NCBI GenBank assembly: GCA_015256455.1
Contig: JABZMB010000061.1
Location: 1 to 6,938, forward strand
DNA length: 6,938 nt
Source: Solobacterium sp.
Lineage (GTDB): Bacteria > Bacillota_I > Bacilli_A > Erysipelotrichales > Erysipelotrichaceae
Direction: 5' to 3'
Below are positions 1 through 6,199 of the stretch, piece after piece; the first letter of the stretch is position 1; every line of letters begins with the position of its first letter. Under the pieces are notes generated by a model. It was given only the letters and a program-made list of their open reading frames with translations, did no database searches and was not told the DNA's origin. The position numbers and the translations under genes are program-made.

Positions 1-366
1 GGTGATAATGATAAAACATGCTTGCAGGAAATTTGGGATACATTCCCAGCATGGACACAATATGAGTGCCGTGCGGCACTTGCTAAGTGTGGTTTAACAA
101 CAAAGCATATTGAAAGTCGTATTCAAGTACTATCTGGTGGCGAGCAGGCAAAGGTCAGACTTTGTAAGTTAATGAATCGTGATGCGAATATACTCGTATT
201 AGACGAACCTACAAACCACTTGGATGCGGATGCGAAAGATTCATTAAAACAAGCATTATTAGATTATCAAGGAACTGTGCTAATGGTATGTCATGAGCCA
301 GATTTCTATGAAGGTTTAGCAACTCGTGTTGTGGATTGTACTGAATGGACAACACGTATTATTTAA
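1..366 (+). CDS. ABC-F family ATP-binding protein, C-terminal part (5' truncated by window)
   Basis: This is the last 121 codons of an ATP-binding-cassette protein; the frame is open from base 1, so the true start lies upstream. The second nucleotide-binding domain is visible: the ABC signature LSGGEQ at 130-147, a Walker B block ILVLDEPTNHLD starting at 190, and the switch histidine of VCHEPDFY at 292. The EPTNHLD form after Walker B and the absence of membrane segments are typical of ABC-F proteins, soluble ATPases that act on the ribosome (translation factors of the EttA/Uup type, or antibiotic-resistance factors). The Walker A is outside the window, so the subgroup cannot be told. The protein ends about 30 residues after the switch histidine, with no long C-terminal extension. 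brnQ follows after 8 bases and may be cotranscribed, although a functional link is not obvious. Confidence 0.9.
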   Translation, partial: GDNDKTCLQEIWDTFPAWTQYECRAALAKCGLTTKHIESRIQVLSGGEQAKVRLCKLMNRDANILVLDEPTNHLDADAKDSLKQALLDYQGTVLMVCHEPDFYEGLATRVVDCTEWTTRII

Positions 367-370
367 GGAG
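365..370 (+). promoter_or_regulatory. Ribosome binding site of brnQ that decides its start
   Basis: AAGGAG lies 4 bases before the ATG at 375 and shares its first two bases with the TAA stop of the ABC-F gene. An in-frame ATG at 345 would add ten residues and overlap the ABC-F gene, but it has no comparable site and would add residues before the normal BrnQ N-terminus. The 375 start is therefore preferred. The stop/RBS overlap suggests translational coupling, which is inference. Confidence 0.75.
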
Positions 371-374
371 TTCT

Positions 375-1712
375 ATGAAAAAATTAACAATAAAAGATTA
401 TCTATTACTTGGATCAATGTTATTTGGAATGTTCTTTGGAGCAGGTAATTTAATTTTCCCGGTATATATGGGACAGTTATCTGGCGCCAATAGTATTCCT
501 GCAATCATTGGTTTCTGTATGACAGGTGTAGGTTTACCACTTTTAGGAATCGCCGCAATAGGCATTTCAAAGAGTAAAGGACTCTTTGATGCCTCAAAGA
601 AGGTAGCTACGTGGTTTAGTTACTTCTTTACAGTTATCCTATACTTGAGCATTGGTCCATTGTTTGCCATTCCAAGAACAGCGACAGTAAGTTTTACCAC
701 TGGTATAACACCATTTATTTCTGCTGATCAAACACAGCTTGGATTATTCATCTATACACTAATCTTCTTTGCGCTAGTATTATTATTCTCTTTGCGTCCA
801 TCGAAGATTATGACTTGGATTGGAAAATATATTAACTCTATTTTCTTAGTGTTATTATTCTGCTTATTAGTGATGGCAGTTATCAAACCAATTGGTTCCT
901 TCACTGAAGTACAACCTACAGGTGGATATATATCTCAACCATTCTTTACAGGTCTTTTAGAAGGTTATAACACGATGGATGCCTTAGCATCTCTTGCATT
1001 TGCGATTGTCCTAATTAACGCAATTAAGGAATTCGAAATCAAGGACGCAAAAGAAATCGCAAAGATTACACTTAGAAGTGGAGTACTTGCAGTTATGTTA
1101 ATGGCAGTTATCTATTTTGGATTAACAATCTTAGGTGCGCAATCTGTACTATTACAAGGTGCTAGTGAAAATGGTGGTGTTGCCCTAGCAATCCTAGCAA
1201 AACATTATTACGGCGCTATTGGTAATGTATTACTTGCAGGAATCATGATCTTTGCATGTTTAAAGACAGCGATTGGACTTGTTACATCATGTGCTGAAAC
1301 ATTTGTTGAAGTCTTCCCTAAGACAGTATCGTATCGCATTTACGCAATCGGCTTTACACTTGTTTCATTCCTTTTATCAAACTTTGGATTAGATCGTATT
1401 CTCAAGTATTCTTTACCTGCATTACTATTCTTATATCCAATTACAATCGTATTTATCTTCTTATTACTAGCAGGCAGTTTTGTAGGGGAAAATAAGATTA
1501 TCTATCAATCTACAATCATCGCAACAATGATTGCGGCGTTTATGGATACGTTCTCTAAACCATCCTACACATTCGTGCATAGTGCATTTACGGATGGATT
1601 AGTAAGTCTATATCAGAAATTACCAATGTATGAGATTGGCTTTTCGTGGATCATCTTCTCTGTAATTGGATTCATCATTGGTTTTGTATTATCGAAGACA
1701 ATAAAAAAATAG
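375..1712 (+). CDS. brnQ: Branched-chain amino acid transport system II carrier protein (BrnQ)
   Basis: This 445-residue integral membrane protein belongs to the LIVCS family, cation-coupled symporters that import leucine, isoleucine and valine across the cytoplasmic membrane. Family hallmarks are visible: FGAGNLIFP at residues 21-29 in the first membrane segment, GPLFAIPRTA at 94-103, and EGYNTMDALASLAF at 196-209. Around twelve hydrophobic segments spread over the full length, and the short basic tail TIKK follows the last one. The length matches the usual 430-450 residues, so the gene looks intact. It lies 8 bases after the ABC-F gene with no visible promoter between, so it is probably read from an upstream promoter. 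Translation ends inside the left arm of a terminator hairpin. The substrate range within the branched-chain group cannot be read from sequence. Confidence 0.93.
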   Translation: MKKLTIKDYLLLGSMLFGMFFGAGNLIFPVYMGQLSGANSIPAIIGFCMTGVGLPLLGIAAIGISKSKGLFDASKKVATWFSYFFTVILYLSIGPLFAIPRTATVSFTTGITPFISADQTQLGLFIYTLIFFALVLLFSLRPSKIMTWIGKYINSIFLVLLFCLLVMAVIKPIGSFTEVQPTGGYISQPFFTGLLEGYNTMDALASLAFAIVLINAIKEFEIKDAKEIAKITLRSGVLAVMLMAVIYFGLTILGAQSVLLQGASENGGVALAILAKHYYGAIGNVLLAGIMIFACLKTAIGLVTSCAETFVEVFPKTVSYRIYAIGFTLVSFLLSNFGLDRILKYSLPALLFLYPITIVFIFLLLAGSFVGENKIIYQSTIIATMIAAFMDTFSKPSYTFVHSAFTDGLVSLYQKLPMYEIGFSWIIFSVIGFIIGFVLSKTIKK

Positions 1713-1728
1713 CCTCACGGCTATTTTT
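1705..1728. terminator. Bidirectional intrinsic terminator shared by brnQ and the HIRAN gene
   Basis: Arms AAAAATAGCC (1705-1714) and GGCTATTTTT (1719-1728) pair perfectly around a TCAC loop. Read on plus, the hairpin ends in a five-base T run; read on minus, the A run of the left arm gives the U-tract. The brnQ stop (TAG, 1710-1712) lies in the left arm and the stop of the minus-strand gene (TAG, read from 1723 to 1721) lies in the right arm. One small element therefore serves both convergent genes. Confidence 0.85.
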
Positions 1729-2068
1729 CATTACATGCATTCTGCTGGTAAACTTGGACTTCAGAAAAAGAAGGATCTAAAACAACTTTACAAATAATAA
1801 ATTCCTGTGATTTGAAGGTTACGACTGCTTCCGCAGTTTGTCCAATTTTGTCATAGAGTCTACCAGCACTCATGCATTCTCCAATCACAGTTCGAACGCT
1901 ATTAGCGACGTAACCGATTTTACCAAAAGGAATGTGATTTACCTGGATGGATTCGTTATCGTATTCGTTATTTGTATCTTTCTTGAGATAAAGAATATCT
2001 CCTTTCTCAACCATTTCTGTACCGTAGCGGAAGTGTGTTCCTGTAACTGTAATATAAGCTTCTTTCAT
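1721..2068 (-). CDS. Stand-alone HIRAN-domain protein
   Basis: This 115-residue soluble protein consists almost entirely of one HIRAN domain. Typical features are VTGTHFRYG near residues 8-16, the acidic stretch DTNNEYDNESIQV at 31-43, where HIRAN proteins carry a D-x-N-x-x-D-x-x-A/S-I-x-V pattern, and GKIGYVANS at 49-57. In eukaryotic HLTF the HIRAN domain binds 3' ends of single-stranded DNA. Small bacterial HIRAN proteins are common but mostly uncharacterised, so DNA binding is a family-based guess. The start at 2068 is supported by AAGGAGG at 2078-2084, 9 bases upstream. The gene converges on brnQ and lies downstream of the DeoR-type regulator, separated from it by an AT-rich hairpin. No clear sigma-A promoter is seen in the 102-base gap, so the source of its transcription is open. 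Confidence 0.85.
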   Translation of the reverse strand: MKEAYITVTGTHFRYGTEMVEKGDILYLKKDTNNEYDNESIQVNHIPFGKIGYVANSVRTVIGECMSAGRLYDKIGQTAEAVVTFKSQEFIICKVVLDPSFSEVQVYQQNACNEK

Positions 2069-2090
2069 GTGTGAATCCCTCCTTGCTTGT

Positions 2091-2107
2091 CTATAAGTAC
2101 TATATAG
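2091..2107. repeat. Near-palindrome upstream of the HIRAN gene
   Basis: CTATA, the palindrome AGTACT, one extra A, then TATAG form a 17-base near-perfect inverted repeat. It lies 7 bases upstream of the HIRAN gene's ribosome binding site, where a -10 region or operator would be expected. On the minus strand TATAGT (2104-2099) or TATAGA (2095-2090) could act as a -10, but neither has a convincing -35 element at normal spacing. The site may be a binding site for an unknown regulator or simply AT-rich sequence. Confidence 0.25.
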
Positions 2108-2133
2108 GCAAGGGTGTACATAAAATACGCCAG

Positions 2134-2171
2134 AATAAAAAATATTTGATTTTACTCAAATATTTTTTATT
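2134..2171 (-). terminator. Long AT-rich hairpin, probable terminator of the DeoR-type gene
   Basis: Arms AATAAAAAATATTTGA (2134-2149) and TCAAATATTTTTTATT (2156-2171) are perfect 16-base complements around a six-base loop, TTTTAC. The hairpin begins at the stop codon of the minus-strand regulator gene (TAA, 2173-2171) and has an internal run of six Ts on either strand. Only one G-C pair occurs per arm, so it is weaker than a classic terminator despite its length, and some read-through into the HIRAN gene is plausible. Confidence 0.6.
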
Positions 2172-2974
2172 TATTCTTGATTGATTGCGGCTGAACTAAG
2201 AGGCTCAACTTTATGAATGATAATCTTAGGGTTAGCATCTTGAATCTTGGATAGTTCTTCGTCAGAAGCGTTAATATCAGTAATCAAGTAATTCAGTTTA
2301 TTCACACTTGCGGATATATAGTTATGTGTCTGCCCAATCTTTGTATAGTCACAGACGATAAAGATACTTCCAAGAGTATTTCTAACCATAGTTTCGTTAA
2401 TCGCAGTTTCAGAGAAGATTGCGGTTGTAATACCACTGGTACTACTCATGCCACTACAACCTAAGAAACACTTATTAGCACGAATCTTATGTAAGTTGTT
2501 TAATGCAAAGTCACCGACCATCGCTTCCTTTGGATAGCGTAATTCTCCGCCAGTTAATACGATACTAATTAGTGGACTATGCTTTACCAATACCATTTTT
2601 GCGTTATTCGTTATAATCGTACAGCGCTTATTCATAATATACTGCGGAATAAGTAGGGCGGTAGAACTTGTATTAATGAATACGGTATCGCCATCTTCAA
2701 TATAACTTGCTGCCATTTTGGCGATGGCATGTTTGTAGCGTTCATTGGTAAAGTCACTATTATCGTGATTTACCATATGCTGTACAATCTTTGCGCCTCC
2801 ATGGTAGCGAATAATGGCACCACGGTCTTCCCAGTATTGTAAGTCACGACGTATTGTAATTTCAGAAACGTTGAAGTCATTCATTAACTGTTTGACTGTA
2901 ACGTTACCTAATTTTTGAATGATCATCATAATATCGTTACGACGCTGCTGAACAATCTTATAATCTACTTTCAT
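2171..2974 (-). CDS. DeoR/GlpR-family transcriptional regulator, probable ascorbate-operon repressor (UlaR-like)
   Basis: This 267-residue protein has the two-domain build of the DeoR family. An N-terminal winged helix-turn-helix spans about residues 8-62, with VTVKQLMNDFNVSEITIRRDL at 25-45 and RGAIIRYHGGA at 51-61. A C-terminal sugar-phosphate sensor domain shows DGDTVFINTSST (94-105), TNNAKMV (122-128), TGGELR (141-146), FLGCSG (170-175), ETAINE (189-194) and DYTKIG (209-214). The start at 2974 has GGAG at 2983-2986, 8 bases upstream. The gene is divergent from ulaG across a 206-base region rich in inverted repeats. In Escherichia coli the ascorbate regulon is controlled by UlaR, also of this family, which responds to L-ascorbate-6-phosphate. 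By position this is the functional counterpart, but family members are too similar for sequence alone to prove the ligand. Inverted repeats over its own promoter suggest autorepression. Confidence 0.9.
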   Translation of the reverse strand: MKVDYKIVQQRRNDIMMIIQKLGNVTVKQLMNDFNVSEITIRRDLQYWEDRGAIIRYHGGAKIVQHMVNHDNSDFTNERYKHAIAKMAASYIEDGDTVFINTSSTALLIPQYIMNKRCTIITNNAKMVLVKHSPLISIVLTGGELRYPKEAMVGDFALNNLHKIRANKCFLGCSGMSSTSGITTAIFSETAINETMVRNTLGSIFIVCDYTKIGQTHNYISASVNKLNYLITDINASDEELSKIQDANPKIIIHKVEPLSSAAINQE

Positions 2975-2995
2975 ATTATGTTCTCCATCTTTGAA

Positions 2996-3027
2996 ATGAT
3001 TATAGCATTTAATGAATGAATAATCAT
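2996..3027. promoter_or_regulatory. Candidate operator O1 over the regulator promoter
   Basis: ATGATTAT (2996-3003) and ATAATCAT (3020-3027) are perfect 8-base inverted arms separated by 16 bases, so the arms are about two helical turns apart centre to centre. They cover the -10 and -35 positions of the minus-strand promoter of the DeoR-type gene. This is the layout expected of an autoregulatory operator. Its use by this regulator is inference. Confidence 0.5.
2999..3027 (-). promoter_or_regulatory. Promoter of the DeoR-type regulator gene
   Basis: On the minus strand a perfect -10 TATAAT (3004-2999) is preceded by TGC (3007-3005), an extended -10. At a spacing of 17 the -35 would be ATGATT (3027-3022), which matches only the TGA core. 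Extended -10 promoters tolerate a weak -35. Transcription would start near 2992, giving a leader of roughly 17 bases with the GGAG site in it. Confidence 0.6.
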
Positions 3028-3074
3028 AAAAATTATATATATTTTTAATATAGTATTATACAAATATATAAAAA

Positions 3075-3090
3075 TGATTAAATATAATCA
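3075..3090. promoter_or_regulatory. Candidate operator O2, middle of the divergent region
   Basis: TGATTA (3075-3080) and TAATCA (3085-3090) are perfect inverted six-base arms with a four-base AATA spacer. The half-site is the same as in O1. It lies 38 bases before the -35 of the ulaG promoter and about 70 bases beyond the regulator promoter. It could be an auxiliary site that helps bridge the two promoter sites. Confidence 0.4.
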
Positions 3091-3126
3091 ATAAGTCGTA
3101 AAAATAGATAAATGAACATATAATTC

Positions 3127-3139
3127 TTTGATAATCAAA
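3127..3139. promoter_or_regulatory. Candidate operator O3 over the ulaG -35 element
   Basis: TTTGATAATCAAA is a perfect 13-base palindrome around a central A. It contains the TAATCA half-site (3132-3137) and lies directly on the ulaG -35 hexamer TTGATA (3128-3133). A repressor bound here would block RNA polymerase. The sequence TTGATA begins again at 3147, twenty bases on, near the -10. Confidence 0.5.
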
Positions 3140-3156
3140 AAATGTGTTGATATGAT
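3128..3156 (+). promoter_or_regulatory. Sigma-A promoter of the ula operon
   Basis: The -35 TTGATA (3128-3133) and -10 TATGAT (3151-3156) are separated by 17 bases, and TGA immediately before the -10 makes it an extended -10. Transcription would start near 3163, leaving a leader of about 18 bases. The leader holds the strong ribosome binding site AAAGGAGGT (3168-3176), 5 bases after whose GGAGG core comes the ulaG ATG. So short a leader leaves no room for a riboswitch or attenuator, so control is expected at initiation. I see no canonical catabolite-response (cre) element in the region. Confidence 0.75.
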
Positions 3157-3180
3157 AAAACCATCACAAAGGAGGTTATC

Positions 3181-4245
3181 ATGCCAAAAGTAAATGAAAT
3201 TACAAGGGAGTCTTGGATTTTAGGTGCTTTCCCAGAATGGGGAACATGGCTAAATGAAGAGATCGACAACACAGTTGTTGAACCTGGTACATTTTCAATG
3301 TGGTGGTTGGGATGTGTAGGTGTATGGTTTAAGACGGAAAACGATACAAACATCGCAATTGACTTATGGTTTGGTAATGGAAAGAGAACACAAAAAGTAT
3401 CATCCATGGCCCCATACCATCAAATGAGAAATATGATGGGCGTTGAAAATCTACAACCTAATCTGCGTGCAGCACCGATTGTTTATGATCCATTCGGTGT
3501 AACAAAGTGTGATGCAGTATTAGCAACGCATTATCACAACGATCATATCGACCCATTCTTTGCGGCAGCTGTATTAAAGAACTGTGCAGATGATGTGCCA
3601 TTCATTGGACCATTAGAGTGTGTGAAAAAGTGGATTGGCTGGGGTGTTCCAGAGGAGCGTTGTAAAGTTGTTAAGCCAGGGGATATCATTACAATCAAGG
3701 ATACAAAGATTCATGTATTAGAGTCCTATGACAGAACATGTCTAGTCACAACAGAAGTAGGCGAAGACATTGCAGGTATTTGTCCTACAAACATGGATCA
3801 AAAAGCAGTCAACTACTTAATTGAGATGCCTGCAGGAACTGTATATCATACTGGTGACTCACACTATAGTATCTGCTATGCGGACATCGGTAAGAAGTAC
3901 AATATTGATATCGCCTTTGGTGCGTATGGTGAAAACCCTGTAGGATGCCAAGATAAGATGACATCTGTTGATATGTGCAGAATGGGTGAAGCAACTAACG
4001 CAAAGGTAATTATTCCTTTACACCATGATGTATGGACAAATATGAAAGCAGATCCTGAAGAAATTATGTTAGTATATAACTTCAAGAAGGATACACTGAA
4101 GTATAAGTTCCATCCATTTATTTGGGATGTGGGTGGTAAGTATACATGGCCATTAGATAAGGACTTATTGAAGTTCCATTATCGCCGTGGATTTGAAGAC
4201 TGCTTCACAAAGGAACGTAATGTTCCATTCCCAAGTATTCTATAA
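3181..4245 (+). CDS. ulaG: L-ascorbate-6-phosphate lactonase UlaG
   Basis: This metallo-beta-lactamase-fold enzyme is predicted to hydrolyse the lactone ring of L-ascorbate-6-phosphate to 3-keto-L-gulonate-6-phosphate in the cytoplasm, the first step after PTS uptake. At 354 residues it has the same length as the Escherichia coli protein as I recall it and aligns along its whole length: TRESWILGAFPEWGTWLNEE near the N-terminus, WWLGC at 41-45, NCADDVPFIGPLEC at 134-147, GWGVPEERCKVVKPGD at 153-168, and GFEDCF near the end. The metal motif is HYHNDH at 117-122, with later ligand candidates in HTGDSH (223-228) and PLHHD (279-283). A tyrosine stands at 118 where I recall aspartate in other UlaG proteins; this position is variable in the HxHxDH motif. 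The gene leads the operon, 13 bases before the IIA gene. Confidence 0.96.
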   Translation: MPKVNEITRESWILGAFPEWGTWLNEEIDNTVVEPGTFSMWWLGCVGVWFKTENDTNIAIDLWFGNGKRTQKVSSMAPYHQMRNMMGVENLQPNLRAAPIVYDPFGVTKCDAVLATHYHNDHIDPFFAAAVLKNCADDVPFIGPLECVKKWIGWGVPEERCKVVKPGDIITIKDTKIHVLESYDRTCLVTTEVGEDIAGICPTNMDQKAVNYLIEMPAGTVYHTGDSHYSICYADIGKKYNIDIAFGAYGENPVGCQDKMTSVDMCRMGEATNAKVIIPLHHDVWTNMKADPEEIMLVYNFKKDTLKYKFHPFIWDVGGKYTWPLDKDLLKFHYRRGFEDCFTKERNVPFPSIL

Positions 4246-4258
4246 TTGGAGAAAATAA

Positions 4259-4714
4259 ATGTTATTACAAGAAATACTAGATAATCATCTGACTAGCTAC
4301 CATCAAGATTTTCCAACCTGGCAAGATGCCATCAAAGGGTGTGGGGAAACGTTGATCGAACAAGGATTCATCGATAATCGTTATGTAGAAGCAATTATCA
4401 AATGTGTTACAGAATATGGACCATATATCGTAATTTGTCCTAATGTAGCAATGCCGCATTCTACGCTAGGTGCAGAGGGTGTATACAAAACTGGTATTGG
4501 CTTTATGAAGGTAGAGAAGCCAGTTGCGTTCGACGATAATGATAGAGAAAAAGACGCAAAACTATTCTTTACACTCGCTGCTGTGAATCATGATCAACAT
4601 CTAAATAATATGATGCAGCTATCTGAACTATTAATGAACGAAGAAGTCGTCAATGACTTACTGGAAGTTCACAATGATGATGACTTAAGAAAGGTCATCG
4701 AAAAATACAAATAA
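4259..4714 (+). CDS. ulaC: PTS system L-ascorbate-specific EIIA component (UlaC)
   Basis: This 151-residue cytoplasmic phosphocarrier is of the mannitol/fructose-type EIIA fold. It takes phosphate from HPr onto a histidine and passes it to the IIB protein. The phosphorylation site is H67 in PNVAMPHS (61-68), matching the conserved P-x-x-A-x-P-H of the family. LLQEIL at the start and the DDLRKVI helix near the end fit full-length UlaC/SgaA proteins of about 150 residues. GGAG at 4248-4251, 7 bases before ATG, supports the start. Being placed between ulaG and the IIC gene and a separate polypeptide argues for the ascorbate system rather than a fused fructose or mannitol PTS. Specificity is taken from the neighbours as much as from this sequence. 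Confidence 0.92.
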   Translation: MLLQEILDNHLTSYHQDFPTWQDAIKGCGETLIEQGFIDNRYVEAIIKCVTEYGPYIVICPNVAMPHSTLGAEGVYKTGIGFMKVEKPVAFDDNDREKDAKLFFTLAAVNHDQHLNNMMQLSELLMNEEVVNDLLEVHNDDDLRKVIEKYK

Positions 4715-4731
4715 TATAATTAGGGGGAAAT

Positions 4732-6192
4732 ATGAGCATTTTATATGACATTTGGGTATGGTTCGCAAGTAATATCTTAACCAAACCAGCATACTTTATC
4801 GGTTTAATCGTTTTAATTGGTTACATTCTTCAGAAAAAGACTTGGTACGATTCACTAGCAGGCTTTATTAAGGCAACCGTTGGTTTCTTAATCTTAAGTG
4901 TAGGTTCTGGTGGATTAGTAAGTAACTTTAGACCAATTCTTGTTGGATTAAAAGATCGCTTCAACTTAGATGCGATGGTTATCGATCCATACTTTGGACA
5001 AAATGCAGTGCAGTCAGCAATGGAAGGAATTGGACGTAGCTTCTCACAAGTCATGTTCCTATTGTTAATTGCGTTTATCTTTAACTTAGTTCTTGTTAAG
5101 TTTAACAAGATTACAAAATTACGTGCAGTATTTACAACAGGCCACGTTCAAATGCAACAGGCCGCTACAGCATTCTGGTTAATTCTATTCTGCTTCCCAC
5201 AGTTGGGTGATACACCAATATTAATTGTTATGTCACTCATTCTTGGTTTATATTGGGCAGTTGGTTCTAATCTCACAGTTGAAATTTCTCAGGACTTAAC
5301 AGATGGCGGTGGATTCTGTGTAGCTCACCAACAGATGTTTGGTATTGCATTCTTCTCATACTTATCCAAGAAGTTATTTGGCAATAAGAAGAATTCTAAG
5401 AGAATTGAAGATATCCAATTACCTGGTTTCATGTCAATCTTCAATGAAAACATGGTTTCTACAGCTATCTTAATGATGATCTTCTTTGGAGCCATCATGG
5501 CTGTACTAGGTAAGGATTACTTCATTGAAACAAAGGTTCTTAAGGAAGGTGCGAGCTTCTTTATGTATGTAGTAGATACATCACTCAAGTTTGCTGTGTA
5601 TCTTGCCATCTTACAACTTGGTGTACGTACATTCGTAACAGAATTAACAAACTCATTCCAGGGTATTTCCAATACATTCTTACCTGGTGCGGTTCCTGGT
5701 ATCGACTGTGCAGCTACATATGGATTTGGTAGTCCTAATGCAGTAACTATCGGTTTCTTATTTGGTGCTTTAGGTCAGTTTATCGCTATCGTTGCATTAC
5801 TATTATTGAAGTCTCCAACAATTGTTATTGCAGGTTTCGTTCCAGTATTCTTCGATAACGCTACAATCGCTGTATACGCTAATAACAAGGGTGGCATAAA
5901 GGCTGCTATGTTATTCCCATTCATCTCAGGATTATGCCAAGTATTCGGTAGTGCATTCATCGCTGGTATGGTAGGACTTGCGGCTAACGGTGGTTACTTA
6001 GGCATGTGGGACTGGGCAGTTGTATGGCCAATCTTCACAGTGATTATGAAGTATGCAGGATTCATCGGTTTAGCAATCATTTTAGTAGTATTAATCTTGA
6101 TTCCACAGTTACAATATCGTAGCCATCCAGACACATATTTCTTATGTGTAGAGGATTACGAAGCTTATAAAGAAAAAGTAAAGAAGGAGTGA
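4732..6192 (+). CDS. ulaA: PTS system L-ascorbate-specific EIIC component, membrane permease (UlaA)
   Basis: This 486-residue membrane protein is predicted to carry ascorbate across the cytoplasmic membrane with concurrent phosphorylation by UlaB. About eleven hydrophobic segments run from residue 20 to about 460. UlaA-family blocks are clear: TTGHVQMQQAA (135-145), TDGGGFCVAHQQMFG (190-204), LPGFMSIFNENMVSTA (230-245), PGAVPGIDCAATYGF (318-332) and GFVPVFFDNATIAVYANN (368-385). H138, H199-Q200 and D325 correspond to residues I recall lining the ascorbate site in the E. coli UlaA structure. The protein is some 20 residues longer than E. coli UlaA because of a charged cytoplasmic tail after residue 460 containing several tyrosines and ending in EKVKKE. 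The start has AGGGGG at 4722-4727. The ulaB ribosome binding site lies inside its last codons. Confidence 0.94.
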   Translation: MSILYDIWVWFASNILTKPAYFIGLIVLIGYILQKKTWYDSLAGFIKATVGFLILSVGSGGLVSNFRPILVGLKDRFNLDAMVIDPYFGQNAVQSAMEGIGRSFSQVMFLLLIAFIFNLVLVKFNKITKLRAVFTTGHVQMQQAATAFWLILFCFPQLGDTPILIVMSLILGLYWAVGSNLTVEISQDLTDGGGFCVAHQQMFGIAFFSYLSKKLFGNKKNSKRIEDIQLPGFMSIFNENMVSTAILMMIFFGAIMAVLGKDYFIETKVLKEGASFFMYVVDTSLKFAVYLAILQLGVRTFVTELTNSFQGISNTFLPGAVPGIDCAATYGFGSPNAVTIGFLFGALGQFIAIVALLLLKSPTIVIAGFVPVFFDNATIAVYANNKGGIKAAMLFPFISGLCQVFGSAFIAGMVGLAANGGYLGMWDWAVVWPIFTVIMKYAGFIGLAIILVVLILIPQLQYRSHPDTYFLCVEDYEAYKEKVKKE

Positions 6193-6199
6193 ACAACAA

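Noticed and set aside
345..374. Upstream in-frame ATG that would extend BrnQ by ten residues
   Set aside because: It overlaps the ABC-F gene, has no good ribosome binding site, and places polar residues before the standard BrnQ start, which is itself preceded by AAGGAG.
1838..2074. Plus-strand open frame of 78 codons opposite the HIRAN gene
   Set aside because: It is antisense to a gene with a clear domain, has no recognisable motif, and runs toward a region of minus-strand genes.
3028..3046. AAAAAT / ATTTTT inverted arms around TATATAT in the divergent region
   Set aside because: The sequence is pure A/T low complexity, so such symmetry is expected by chance, and it matches neither promoter nor the recurring half-site.
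3157..3180. Possible riboswitch or attenuator in the ulaG leader
   Set aside because: The predicted leader is about 18 bases and holds only the ribosome binding site, too short for a structured regulatory RNA.
3135..3407. Minus-strand open frame of 90 codons covering the start of ulaG
   Set aside because: It lies opposite a highly conserved gene and through its promoter and ribosome binding site; the translation shows no family features.
3809..4085. Two overlapping minus-strand frames within ulaG
   Set aside because: They are shadows of the conserved ulaG reading frame with no ribosome binding site or known motif.
4830..5108. Minus-strand open frame of 92 codons within ulaA
   Set aside because: It is antisense to UlaA membrane segments; composition reflects the opposite strand of hydrophobic codons.
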